Translations under genes and position numbers: made by a program
The notes under the pieces: model-generated
What the model saw: the letters and a program-made list of their open reading frames with translations, nothing else
Database searches by the model: none
What the model was told of the DNA's origin: nothing
Assembly (NCBI GenBank): GCA_902786595.1
Contig: CADADB010000012.1
Span: 20,599 to 84,598, forward strand
Source: an uncultured Bacteroidota bacterium
GTDB lineage: Bacteria > Bacteroidota > Bacteroidia > Bacteroidales > WCHB1-69
Direction: 5' to 3'
Length of the DNA: 64,000 nt
Shown here: positions 43,748-51,695 of the stretch, piece after piece
How positions within the stretch are numbered: position 1 is the stretch's first letter
How the letters are laid out: every line of letters starts with the position of its first letter

Positions 43748-44253
43748 TGATAGAGCTGACAACACCACTAAAAGAAGACATCATTCGTCAACTGAAAGTT
43801 GGCGACGTGGTAACCATTACTGGGAACATCTATACTGGACGAGATGCGGTGCTTCCCAAAATTGTCAATGCTGCAGAAAACGGCTCTTTGAAGAACTTGG
43901 GCATAGACCTACAAGGTGCGGTTATCTTTCACACGGCAGTCAGCCCTGCCGGTGTGGGGCCCACCTCAAGCAACAAAGTGGAGATTGAATGCACCTTTGA
44001 GCCGTTGTCAAAGGCAGGTGTGAAAATGCACCTTGGCAAGGGAGCAATCTCCAAAGAAACGGTGAAGGCGTTGGCGGAGCAGAATGCTGTTTTCGCAATA
44101 ATCCCGCCAGTGACTGCCTTGTTGGGTAGCCAGACCGTGGAAAAGGAAATCGTAGCATTCCCCGAATTGGGGATGGAGGCGTTCAATAGGTTAAAGGTAG
44201 TCAAATACCAAGCCATCATCGCCGCAGCGAAAGGAGAATCCATCTATGAATAA
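43747..44253 (+). CDS. Fe-S hydro-lyase beta subunit (fumarase/tartrate dehydratase type)
   Basis: The 168-aa product matches the C-terminal domain of class I fumarases and the tartrate dehydratase beta subunit: GDVVTITGNIYTGRDAV at the start, VIFHTAVSPAG, KGAISKETV, and ELGMEAFNRLKV. With the alpha subunit encoded next it would add or remove water on a dicarboxylic acid. The gene order beta then alpha is the reverse of the more common order. Confidence 0.88.
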   Translation: MIELTTPLKEDIIRQLKVGDVVTITGNIYTGRDAVLPKIVNAAENGSLKNLGIDLQGAVIFHTAVSPAGVGPTSSNKVEIECTFEPLSKAGVKMHLGKGAISKETVKALAEQNAVFAIIPPVTALLGSQTVEKEIVAFPELGMEAFNRLKVVKYQAIIAAAKGESIYE

Positions 44254-45091
44254 TATCATTGACAAAGTATCTGAATGTCTTGTCCGTGCCGGCTCCACCT
44301 TCCGTGAAGACCAGAAAACTGCATACCGCAACGCGATTGCTAATGAGCCCAATAATCAAAGTTGTTGGGTGATGCAACAGGAGTTAGACAATGCACTTGT
44401 GGCAGAAGAAAACAGAAGTCCCTTGTGTGACGACACGGGCATCCCGCATCTTTTCCTTGAGGTGGGACCGAACTGCAACGTCACAGGGGAACTGCTGGAA
44501 CAAATAAAGGAAGGCATTGCACAGGGCTTGCGCCAGCTTCCGGGCCGCCCTATGGCCATCAAAGGAGATGACAACGCCCGAATAGACCAAAGCGGCGGCT
44601 TGGACGAGGACAGTGGTGCGTTGGCCCCTTCCCCGATATTGATAAAACCGGTCAAGGAAGACGTGCTGCGCCTCACTGTGCTGATGTTGGGCGGTGGCCC
44701 CGCCATCCGTGGCGTCACGCAGCGTGTGTTTCATAAGCATAACGTTGACGTGGTAATTGATGAGATTGTCAGCCGCGCCAAAGAGGGTGTTTCCAAGCTC
44801 GGATGCAGTCCATGTGTGCTGGCCGTCGGCATCGGCCGTTCACAATTCGAAGCCACCAGTTTGATGATGGAGGCCATGGTGTATGGCGACTTCGGTAAAC
44901 AATCCGTTTTCGAGAAAATAATCACCGAAAAAGTGAACGAATCCAATATCGGTCCCCTCGGGCTGGGTGGCAAGCACAGTGTGTTGGCGACTTTCGCCAA
45001 GGTGGGTCCCCAACGGGCGAGCGGAGTACGTATCGTGGCGTTGCGACCCTGTTGCTGTTTCGAGCCGAGACGCGCTTCTGTAGAATTGTAA
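44246..45091 (+). CDS. Fe-S hydro-lyase alpha subunit (fumarase/tartrate dehydratase type)
   Basis: The 281-aa product overlaps the beta gene by eight bases. Three Cys positions fit the ligands of a 4Fe-4S cluster: PLCDDTGIP near 62, LGCSPCVLAVGIG near 188, and CCCFEPRRAS close to the C-terminus. The oxygen-sensitive cluster suggests an anaerobic host. A housekeeping fumarase is unlikely to be placed inside a polysaccharide operon, so I infer that it supplies a special hydroxy-acid. Confidence 0.88.
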   Translation: MNNIIDKVSECLVRAGSTFREDQKTAYRNAIANEPNNQSCWVMQQELDNALVAEENRSPLCDDTGIPHLFLEVGPNCNVTGELLEQIKEGIAQGLRQLPGRPMAIKGDDNARIDQSGGLDEDSGALAPSPILIKPVKEDVLRLTVLMLGGGPAIRGVTQRVFHKHNVDVVIDEIVSRAKEGVSKLGCSPCVLAVGIGRSQFEATSLMMEAMVYGDFGKQSVFEKIITEKVNESNIGPLGLGGKHSVLATFAKVGPQRASGVRIVALRPCCCFEPRRASVEL

Positions 45092-45094
45092 ATT

Positions 45095-46066
45095 ATGCCG
45101 AAGATATTACATACCGCCAGATATACAGGGCTGCCCTTGGAAATACTTCAAAGAGCTTGTCCGGAGGGCTTTGTCGTCAAGACTTTGGATGAAGCTTCCT
45201 ATGAACAACTCGTCAAAGAGTGCGTTGACGCGGACTATTTTTTGGTCAGTGGTCGATTGCCGATTGATCAGACGGTGCTGAACAAATCCCAGCATCTGAA
45301 AATGATTCAGCGAACTGGCGTGGGCGCCGAGATGTTGGACACGGAAGAGATCAAGAAACGAGGCATCCCCGTCTATGTAAATGCAGGAGTGAATGCCAGA
45401 AGTGTTGCGGAACATACGCTAACGCTGATGCTTGCTACTTTGAAGCGCCTGCCCCAAATTAATATGCAGGTGCATCACAATACGTGGAAAAAGCAGCAGA
45501 CAGGTGTGACTACCCACGAATTGTATGGCAAGACGGTAGGTTTAGTCGGTATGGGGCATATCGGTCGTTTGGTTGCCTCTATCCTTCAGCCGTTCGGAGC
45601 AAAAGTGATATATACGGATGTGGTAAAACAATCTGATGAGATTGAAAAGAGTCTATCGTTGACATTTTGCGAATCATTCCAAAAATTGCTTCCTCAAGTG
45701 GATGTCCTTAGTTTCCATTGTCCTCTGACAAAGGCGAATATTGACATGTTGAATCAAAGGACTCTCGCTTTGATGAAAAAAGGATCGATAGTCGTTAACA
45801 CGGCACGTGGCAAACTCATCAATCCGGATGATTTGTACGAAGCGGTGAAGTCTGGGCATATCCTGGCTGCTGCATTGGACACGCATTATGAGGAACCGAT
45901 AAAAGAAGGATACAAGTTGGCAGAGTTGGAAAATGTGATTTTGACCCCGCATATCGGTGGGCTCTCATTCGAAGCGTTCGAATCTATGATGAATGGTGCG
46001 ATGGGGAATATCGCGGCTTTTGAACAAGGACGATTATCGGAGCTTGAAGGGAAAAGATTGTTATGA
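45095..46066 (+). CDS. D-isomer-specific 2-hydroxyacid dehydrogenase
   Basis: The 323-aa product has the NAD-binding motif VGLVGMGHIGRLVA near residue 149, the substrate-binding NTARGKLINP, and the catalytic His in ILTPHIGG. It reduces a 2-keto acid to the D-2-hydroxy acid or does the reverse. Within this six-gene run it likely acts on the product of the lyase or hydro-lyase. It overlaps the MmgE/PrpD gene by four bases. Confidence 0.9.
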   Translation: MPKILHTARYTGLPLEILQRACPEGFVVKTLDEASYEQLVKECVDADYFLVSGRLPIDQTVLNKSQHLKMIQRTGVGAEMLDTEEIKKRGIPVYVNAGVNARSVAEHTLTLMLATLKRLPQINMQVHHNTWKKQQTGVTTHELYGKTVGLVGMGHIGRLVASILQPFGAKVIYTDVVKQSDEIEKSLSLTFCESFQKLLPQVDVLSFHCPLTKANIDMLNQRTLALMKKGSIVVNTARGKLINPDDLYEAVKSGHILAAALDTHYEEPIKEGYKLAELENVILTPHIGGLSFEAFESMMNGAMGNIAAFEQGRLSELEGKRLL

Positions 46067-47370
46067 AGAAGCAGAATCTGACAGACAGCTTTATAGAAGG
46101 CCTTTTTGCCAAATCGAAAACGATTCCTGACAGGGTGGTTCGACAGGCGAAGAAATGCCTGCTGGATTATTTGGGCGTTGTGGTTGGAGGTGCCAAGTAT
46201 TTGCAGCGGCAACATCCTGGTTTTTTCAACTCATTGGTGAAAGACAGAGGTGAGTGTTCCGTGCTGGGTACCGCATATAAAACCACTTCTATTAATGCTG
46301 CTTTGCTGAACGGATTCAGTGCGCACGTGCTGGAATTGGATGACGGTCATCGCAAAGGAATGATACATCTTGGAGCATCCGTCATTTCCGCTGTTCTTGC
46401 TGTCTCCGAGGATGAAAAGTTGACCTCTGATGAGGTTTTGCGTGGGGTGATAATGGGTTACGAGGCCGCTGTGCGTTGTGCATGCGCCTTGCAGCCAGGA
46501 CACAAGGTACGAGGTTATCATGTCTCGGGGACCTGCGGCACTATCGGTTCTGCAGTGGGCGTTGCATTCGCATGTGGTTACACGAAGGAACAACTGAAAT
46601 CCACCTTGGCGTGTGCGGTTACCAGTGCTGCCGGAGTGTTGGAAATACAGGAGCAAGCTTCCGAACTGAAACCTTACAATTTGGGCCGTGCAGCAATGGA
46701 CGGGATTGCGGCAAGCCAGTTGGGGCGTTTGGCTTTGCCGGGTCCGGATGATATCTTAGGTGGCAAGCGCGGTTTGCTCGCAGTGTTGACGGATACCCCG
46801 ACCCCGTCATATCTAGTTGATTTCAATGAAGATTATAGCATCGAAGGCATCTATCAGAAGATGTATGCCGCCTGCCGTCATTGTCATCCTGCCATTGAAG
46901 CTGCTATTGCCATCAAAAATGATATCAACCTGAAGCCCGAACAGGTAGATAGGGTAGAGGTTCACACCTACAAATTGGCGGTCGGAGGGCATGACCATAA
47001 GGATGTGAAGGGCATCAGTTCAGCCAAGCTGAGCACACCATACAGTGTGGCTTTGGCCATAGTGAAAAGGAATGCTGGATTTGAGGACTTCAACGAGGCC
47101 AATCTCCAAGATTCCGATGTTATCGGATTAACGCATAAAGTCAGTGTGGTTGAGGATGAAAACCTTACAGCCCAATCGCCGGCAGTTCGCGGGGCGCGGG
47201 TGGTTATCCGACTGAAAAACGGTGAAGAATATGAGAAAGAGATTCTCTATCCCAAGGGGGAACCGGAGAATCCGATCAGTAATGAGGAAATCCGACAGAA
47301 AATTCTTCGGTTGATGGGAAACTATAGCAAAAATCTTTCAGACAGTTTGTTCAAGGACCTGTGGGCTTAA
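46063..47370 (+). CDS. MmgE/PrpD-family dehydratase or decarboxylase
   Basis: The 435-aa product has the family features ELDDGHRKGMIHLGASV near the substrate site, GYEAAVRCACAL, GYHVSGTCGTIGSAVGVA, and AACRHCHPAIEAAI. Relatives include 2-methylcitrate dehydratase, cis-aconitate decarboxylase (itaconate-forming) and imidate isomerases. The exact substrate is unknown, but a tri- or dicarboxylic acid fits the neighbouring lyase and hydro-lyase. Its end overlaps the GTG of the next ATP-grasp gene by ten bases. Confidence 0.85.
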   Translation: MKKQNLTDSFIEGLFAKSKTIPDRVVRQAKKCLLDYLGVVVGGAKYLQRQHPGFFNSLVKDRGECSVLGTAYKTTSINAALLNGFSAHVLELDDGHRKGMIHLGASVISAVLAVSEDEKLTSDEVLRGVIMGYEAAVRCACALQPGHKVRGYHVSGTCGTIGSAVGVAFACGYTKEQLKSTLACAVTSAAGVLEIQEQASELKPYNLGRAAMDGIAASQLGRLALPGPDDILGGKRGLLAVLTDTPTPSYLVDFNEDYSIEGIYQKMYAACRHCHPAIEAAIAIKNDINLKPEQVDRVEVHTYKLAVGGHDHKDVKGISSAKLSTPYSVALAIVKRNAGFEDFNEANLQDSDVIGLTHKVSVVEDENLTAQSPAVRGARVVIRLKNGEEYEKEILYPKGEPENPISNEEIRQKILRLMGNYSKNLSDSLFKDLWA

Positions 47371-48458
47371 TAAATAAGATATATAACCAATTGCCCATGG
47401 GCATGAAGGTTTTCATCTTCAAAAAGATGAAAATGGACAAGCCATGTGGCTATGGTGAAGTCTATCGGGTCACTTTGAATAAAGCATACGACACATTTCT
47501 GACACAGGAGGAAAGGGAAGATAACGCGTTACTTAAGTCCTTGACGGATGATGTCGTAGGATGTTGGATTAAATACAAAGCGTTGCCGTATGAGTATTTC
47601 CTTTTCAATTTCCGCCATCGGAGTGAAAAGGAAAGATGGGAGTTCGAGACAGATTTAGACAGATTGTTGACATTGTGTCGTGTTTCAGATAATAAACTTT
47701 TCAAAGAAGAGATCAACAACAAGTATAATTTTTATCGCTTGGCTAAACCCTATTTCAAACGCGAGGCCATCGTCGTTGATTCTTCAGAACGGATGAACGA
47801 TTTTGTTGCATTTGTCAAAAGACAAGGCGAGGTGTTTGTCAAACCTTTGGAAGGATCGAAGGGTAGGGGCGCGCATGTTTTTTTGTATGAAAATGACGAG
47901 GGGGCTGCTGCCTATTGTAGCGAGTTGTTGGCTGAAGGGCCTTCTTGGATGGTGGAAGAGCGTATCCGGCAAAGTGCAGCCATGGGACAATGGAACGAGA
48001 CATCGGTGAACACAATCCGAATCCCTTCATTCTTGCGTGACGGCAAGTTTACTGTAATATGGACCCGTATGCGTATGGGGAAGAGGGGCGCGATTGTTGA
48101 CAATGCTGCCGCGGGTGGCATTGTGGTGAATGTGGATCCCAAGACGGGTGTGGTATCTAGTGATGGCATTGACGAGTCTTACAACCATTTCGAAAAGCAT
48201 CCGGATTGCGGCCTGCCCTTTAAGGGCTGGCAGGTCCCTCGCTGGAACGAATTGTTAAAGACTGTAGAGGAACTTCACCGTACTGTGTTTTACAAACATG
48301 TATATGTGGCATGGGATTTCGCACTTACCGATGACGGTTGGCTGGTGATTGAAGGAAACTGGGGGCAGTTGTTAGGTCAGCAGACCGCCAGCCAAGTGGG
48401 GGTGAGGAGAAAATTCCACGAATTGGTGGGGGATGAAGATTATATGGTCAATCAATAA
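47361..48458 (+). CDS. Sugar-transfer-associated ATP-grasp enzyme, subtype B (copy 3 of 3)
   Basis: The 365-aa product starts at GTG 47361 inside the MmgE/PrpD gene; an internal ATG at 47397 is possible. It has VKPLEGSKGRGAHVF, TSVNTIRIPSF, VDNAAAGGIV and VAWDFALTDDGWLVIEGNW. It is the most divergent of the seven: the GWD motif is AWD and the acidic residue after the core is replaced by LVIEGNWGQ. The direct overlap with a carboxylic-acid enzyme suggests that it uses that module's product. Confidence 0.82.
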   Translation: MGLINKIYNQLPMGMKVFIFKKMKMDKPCGYGEVYRVTLNKAYDTFLTQEEREDNALLKSLTDDVVGCWIKYKALPYEYFLFNFRHRSEKERWEFETDLDRLLTLCRVSDNKLFKEEINNKYNFYRLAKPYFKREAIVVDSSERMNDFVAFVKRQGEVFVKPLEGSKGRGAHVFLYENDEGAAAYCSELLAEGPSWMVEERIRQSAAMGQWNETSVNTIRIPSFLRDGKFTVIWTRMRMGKRGAIVDNAAAGGIVVNVDPKTGVVSSDGIDESYNHFEKHPDCGLPFKGWQVPRWNELLKTVEELHRTVFYKHVYVAWDFALTDDGWLVIEGNWGQLLGQQTASQVGVRRKFHELVGDEDYMVNQ

Positions 48459-48488
48459 GTAGTTGAAATTAATAAACTTCAGTTAGGA

Positions 48489-49577
48489 ATGGGCCTTCTC
48501 GGAAAATTGAGGAAATCTTTTAGAAAGCGTCAATTAGCGAAAGCTTTGACTAAGAAAATTACCCGAAACTTTAAAGATTTGAAAGTAAGAAGGAAACTGA
48601 CTCGTGCACAAAAAAAAGAGGTAAACGATTTTTATAAAGGATTGATAGGACGTAAAGTTCCACTTTATTGCCATGAGTATTTTTATTCACGTACGGGTGT
48701 GTTCTCAAAAGACTATATCCCCAAGGATTTTTATACTATGGAGATTCTTCAGAAAGCAAATGTTTACCAATTCAGAGATGCTTATGATGATAAGAATATC
48801 TACGATATACTTTTTGCGGGTGAGAACGTCGTTCATACTATTCTGAAAAACATGAATGGCTATTACTATTATGAAGGAGAACCTGTTTCGGAGGAAAACG
48901 CAGTCCGACTTTGTCAAAACATGGAAAATGTTATCCTAAAACCAGCTATGGGGAAACACGGGGATGGGGTTAAATTGCTAACGGTTAAGGATGGTAAAAC
49001 CAATGTGAATAACATGACTGTTAGGGAATTGTTCAAACAGTATAAACACAATTTCCTGATTCAGGAGCGAGTTAAACAGCACAAGAAATTAGCTGATCTA
49101 AATCCTACTTCTGTCAACACGTTGCGTATTCTGACTTATCATTCAGGGATGGAAGTGCTGATTATTTATTCAGTGATTAGAATAGGACGTAATGGTCAGG
49201 TTATAGACAACCAATGCGCTGGAGGAATAAGTACTACCATCTCAAAAGACGGTAAGCTTGGCAAAGCTGCATTTGGCGGCTATAGTGAAGACAATGTACT
49301 GGTTTCAGACACAGGTGTCACACTTGAGGGATACCAGCTGCCTTCGTATGACAAAGCGATTGCATACGTGAAGAGACTACATACTAAATTGCCATATTTC
49401 AATATTATTGGTTGGGATATTTCGATTGAAGAAAATGGTGAACCCATTTTAATTGAGTTCAACACACATCCAGGATTGAGCCAGTCGGCGTTTTGTTCTG
49501 GTATGGGTGAAAATACGGAGAGAATTATACGAGAACTTTGGCCGAAGCGAAACACGATGTTTGAGGGGTATGAATAG
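48489..49577 (+). CDS. Sugar-transfer-associated ATP-grasp enzyme, subtype A (copy 4 of 4)
   Basis: The 362-aa product matches subtype A closely: HEYFYSRTGVFSKDYIP, ILKPAMGKHGDGVKLL, TSVNTLRILTY, IDNQCAGGIS, GWDISIEENGEPILIEFNTH and PGLSQSAF. The N-terminus is strongly basic (KLRKSFRKRQLAKALTKK), fitting a membrane-surface location. With the subtype B gene before it, this is a third B/A neighbour pair, 18 kb away from the main row. A terminator-like hairpin follows. Confidence 0.85.
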   Translation: MGLLGKLRKSFRKRQLAKALTKKITRNFKDLKVRRKLTRAQKKEVNDFYKGLIGRKVPLYCHEYFYSRTGVFSKDYIPKDFYTMEILQKANVYQFRDAYDDKNIYDILFAGENVVHTILKNMNGYYYYEGEPVSEENAVRLCQNMENVILKPAMGKHGDGVKLLTVKDGKTNVNNMTVRELFKQYKHNFLIQERVKQHKKLADLNPTSVNTLRILTYHSGMEVLIIYSVIRIGRNGQVIDNQCAGGISTTISKDGKLGKAAFGGYSEDNVLVSDTGVTLEGYQLPSYDKAIAYVKRLHTKLPYFNIIGWDISIEENGEPILIEFNTHPGLSQSAFCSGMGENTERIIRELWPKRNTMFEGYE

Positions 49578-49592
49578 TCTTATTATAATTAA

Positions 49593-49634
49593 GAGCATGT
49601 TTGGTCGCCAATCAATATGCTCATTGTTTTTTAT
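49593..49634 (+). terminator. Intrinsic terminator-like hairpin inside the locus
   Basis: GAGCATGTT (49593-49601) pairs with AATATGCTC (49614-49622) through nine pairs with one G-U, and the strand continues ATTGTTTTTTAT. This is the best intrinsic-terminator shape in the window. It could divide the locus unless the UpxY-modified polymerase reads through it. Confidence 0.55.
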
Positions 49635-49666
49635 AAGGACACGATTGATGCGATAGCATTTAAGAT

Positions 49667-50632
49667 ATGAAGAATGAAATGAAATACAAGGTTTGTACCC
49701 GTTGCGTTACTTTTAACCATGAACCTTATATATTGGATGCGTTGGGAGGGTTTGTCATGCAGCAAACCACTTTTCCAGTGGTTTACGTTTTAGTAGACGA
49801 CGCTTCCACGGACAAAACTGCAGAATTGATAAAAGTTTTCGTCAATGAACATTTTGATTTGCAAGACAAGTCTGTGGCCTACGAGAAGGAAACAGAATAC
49901 GCCCATGTGATTTTTGCCCGTCATAAGACGAATATGAATTGTTATTTTGCGGTCTTGCTGCTGAGAGAGAACCATTACAGCCAAAGGAAGCCCAAAAGAC
50001 CGTATTATGCGGAATGGTCCGCTAATGCCAAATATCATGCCGTATGTGAAGGGGATGACTATTGGATTGACCCTCATAAGCTGCAACATCAGGTTGATTT
50101 TCTTGATAGTCATCCTGAACATAGCATGTGTTTCCATGCGGTTGAAAATGTCAATCCGGCGGGAGGCAAACAACTGAATTCCCGATATGAGAAAGACGTA
50201 GAAGAGTGCCCCATTGAAGACTTTTTCAAAGTCGGCGGGAGGTATGCCCCGACTTGTTCGCTTTTGTATAAGGGGAATGTGCTTGAACCGAGGCCGTCTT
50301 TCTACCAGAAAACCAAAGTGGGCGATTCCCCACTGATATTAACTATGTTTTTAAGAGGAAAGGTCGGTTTTCTTAAAGCTGTCATGGGACGCTATAGGGT
50401 GGATGTCCCTGGCTCTTGGTCACAACGGCAAAAACAACTCTCGTTCTCCCAAATTATCGGCAAGTTCAAAGCAGGAAGAGCATATTGGGATGAGGTGGAC
50501 AAATACACAGAGGGAAAGTATGTGAAGTTGATACGACAAAGGAAACGCCATACGTGGCTTACACTAGGGAAGTTGTGTTACTATTTTATTGTGAACAAAT
50601 TTGTTGGTTTGAAAGGAAATCATGTTAAGTGA
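49667..50632 (+). CDS. Glycosyltransferase family 2
   Basis: The 321-aa product has the GT-A start VCTRCVTFNHEPYILDAL, the nucleotide-binding VLVDDASTDKTAEL, and the DXD-like CEGDDYWIDPHKLQHQVDFL block near residue 128. It transfers a sugar from a nucleotide donor to the lipid-linked repeat unit in the cytoplasm. It is one of only two ordinary glycosyltransferases in the locus. It overlaps the EpsG-like gene by 11 bases. Confidence 0.92.
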   Translation: MKNEMKYKVCTRCVTFNHEPYILDALGGFVMQQTTFPVVYVLVDDASTDKTAELIKVFVNEHFDLQDKSVAYEKETEYAHVIFARHKTNMNCYFAVLLLRENHYSQRKPKRPYYAEWSANAKYHAVCEGDDYWIDPHKLQHQVDFLDSHPEHSMCFHAVENVNPAGGKQLNSRYEKDVEECPIEDFFKVGGRYAPTCSLLYKGNVLEPRPSFYQKTKVGDSPLILTMFLRGKVGFLKAVMGRYRVDVPGSWSQRQKQLSFSQIIGKFKAGRAYWDEVDKYTEGKYVKLIRQRKRHTWLTLGKLCYYFIVNKFVGLKGNHVK

Positions 50633-51674
50633 TCTTATAGTTCGTTTCCTGCCTGTTCTGATCTTTTTGACACTGTTTTTTTTCACGTGGAACAAAAAGA
50701 GACTCTCCTCTTTTTATTTGTTATTTGGGCTGGTAATATGTTTTATGATGATTTTTGCCATTACATCATTGCCTGTAGATTATTCCATAGACAAACCTCG
50801 CTATGTCTCAATGTTTCATAATAGGTATAGATGGGGGGTTCAAGATGGGTACAAGGATATGGGCTGGATGTTTTATGTGACATTTTGTGCAATAATATTC
50901 AAAAACAAGGTTTTCTGGTTTTTTTTGACAACAGCAGCTGTCTATTGTTTTTCGTATTTTGTTTTTGCTAACCGCTATTTTGAAAAGAAAAACATATATT
51001 TTCTCATTATGACAATGGGCTGTCTCGGGTTTGTGAACTATGCAACAAATACCATTCACGCAGGATTTGCCATCGCAATTTTGATATTGGGTCTTGCTTC
51101 AAAGAAAAAGGTATTGATGATTGCTCTGCTCATCGGTTCAATTGCTCTGCACATGAGTATGATTATCCCTGTTGCAGGTTTTGTGGCAGCGATGATCGTT
51201 AGTGAAAAAAAATGGTTTTATGCATTTTGGACGTTATGTTTTGTCTTGGCCGTTGTTAATGTGGATATGAGTCCTTTTATGGATTTGATTAGCCCTATAG
51301 ATAACCGGGTGGAGTACTATTCGGAAACCATGAACCGCCAATTCAGCAGCTACAAAATTGGTTTCCGTTGGGATTTCCTGATCTATTCGGTAATGCCTTT
51401 GTTTATTTCCACCCATCTCGTTCGTAAACATCACATTGAGGATGCGTTTTTGTCTAAAATAACCAATATGTATGTGTTCGCAAATGCTGTGTGGTTGTTG
51501 GCAATACGCATTGCTTTCACAGACAGAATTGCATACCTGAGCTGGTTCCTAATTCCCTTTATCACTCTTTATCCGGTTATCAAATATCAAGAGAAATTCA
51601 ATAATCCGAATTTGCTGGTGCTTGGTATCACGGGACTGTTTTTGGGACTTAATTTTGTTTTGATGGTAGTATAA
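50622..51674 (+). CDS. EpsG/Wzy-like membrane polymerase
   Basis: The 350-aa product has about ten hydrophobic helices and the EpsG-family features DYSIDKPRYVSMF and WGVQDGYKDMGWMFY in the first outside loop, and a second loop with DNRVEYYSETMNRQFSSYK. EpsG proteins take the place of Wzy in many Gram-positive and Bacteroidota loci. Together with the gene at 14162 this makes two polymerase candidates in one operon; one may act on another linkage. Confidence 0.75.
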   Translation: MLSDLIVRFLPVLIFLTLFFFTWNKKRLSSFYLLFGLVICFMMIFAITSLPVDYSIDKPRYVSMFHNRYRWGVQDGYKDMGWMFYVTFCAIIFKNKVFWFFLTTAAVYCFSYFVFANRYFEKKNIYFLIMTMGCLGFVNYATNTIHAGFAIAILILGLASKKKVLMIALLIGSIALHMSMIIPVAGFVAAMIVSEKKWFYAFWTLCFVLAVVNVDMSPFMDLISPIDNRVEYYSETMNRQFSSYKIGFRWDFLIYSVMPLFISTHLVRKHHIEDAFLSKITNMYVFANAVWLLAIRIAFTDRIAYLSWFLIPFITLYPVIKYQEKFNNPNLLVLGITGLFLGLNFVLMVV

Positions 51675-51695
51675 TACTAATGAAAATCTTATAAT

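Noticed and set aside
43747-45091. Housekeeping fumarase of the citric acid cycle
   Set aside because: The sequences fit, but the two subunits are translationally linked to a C-C lyase and a hydroxyacid dehydrogenase inside a polysaccharide operon, so a dedicated role is more likely. A second fumarase elsewhere in the genome would confirm this.
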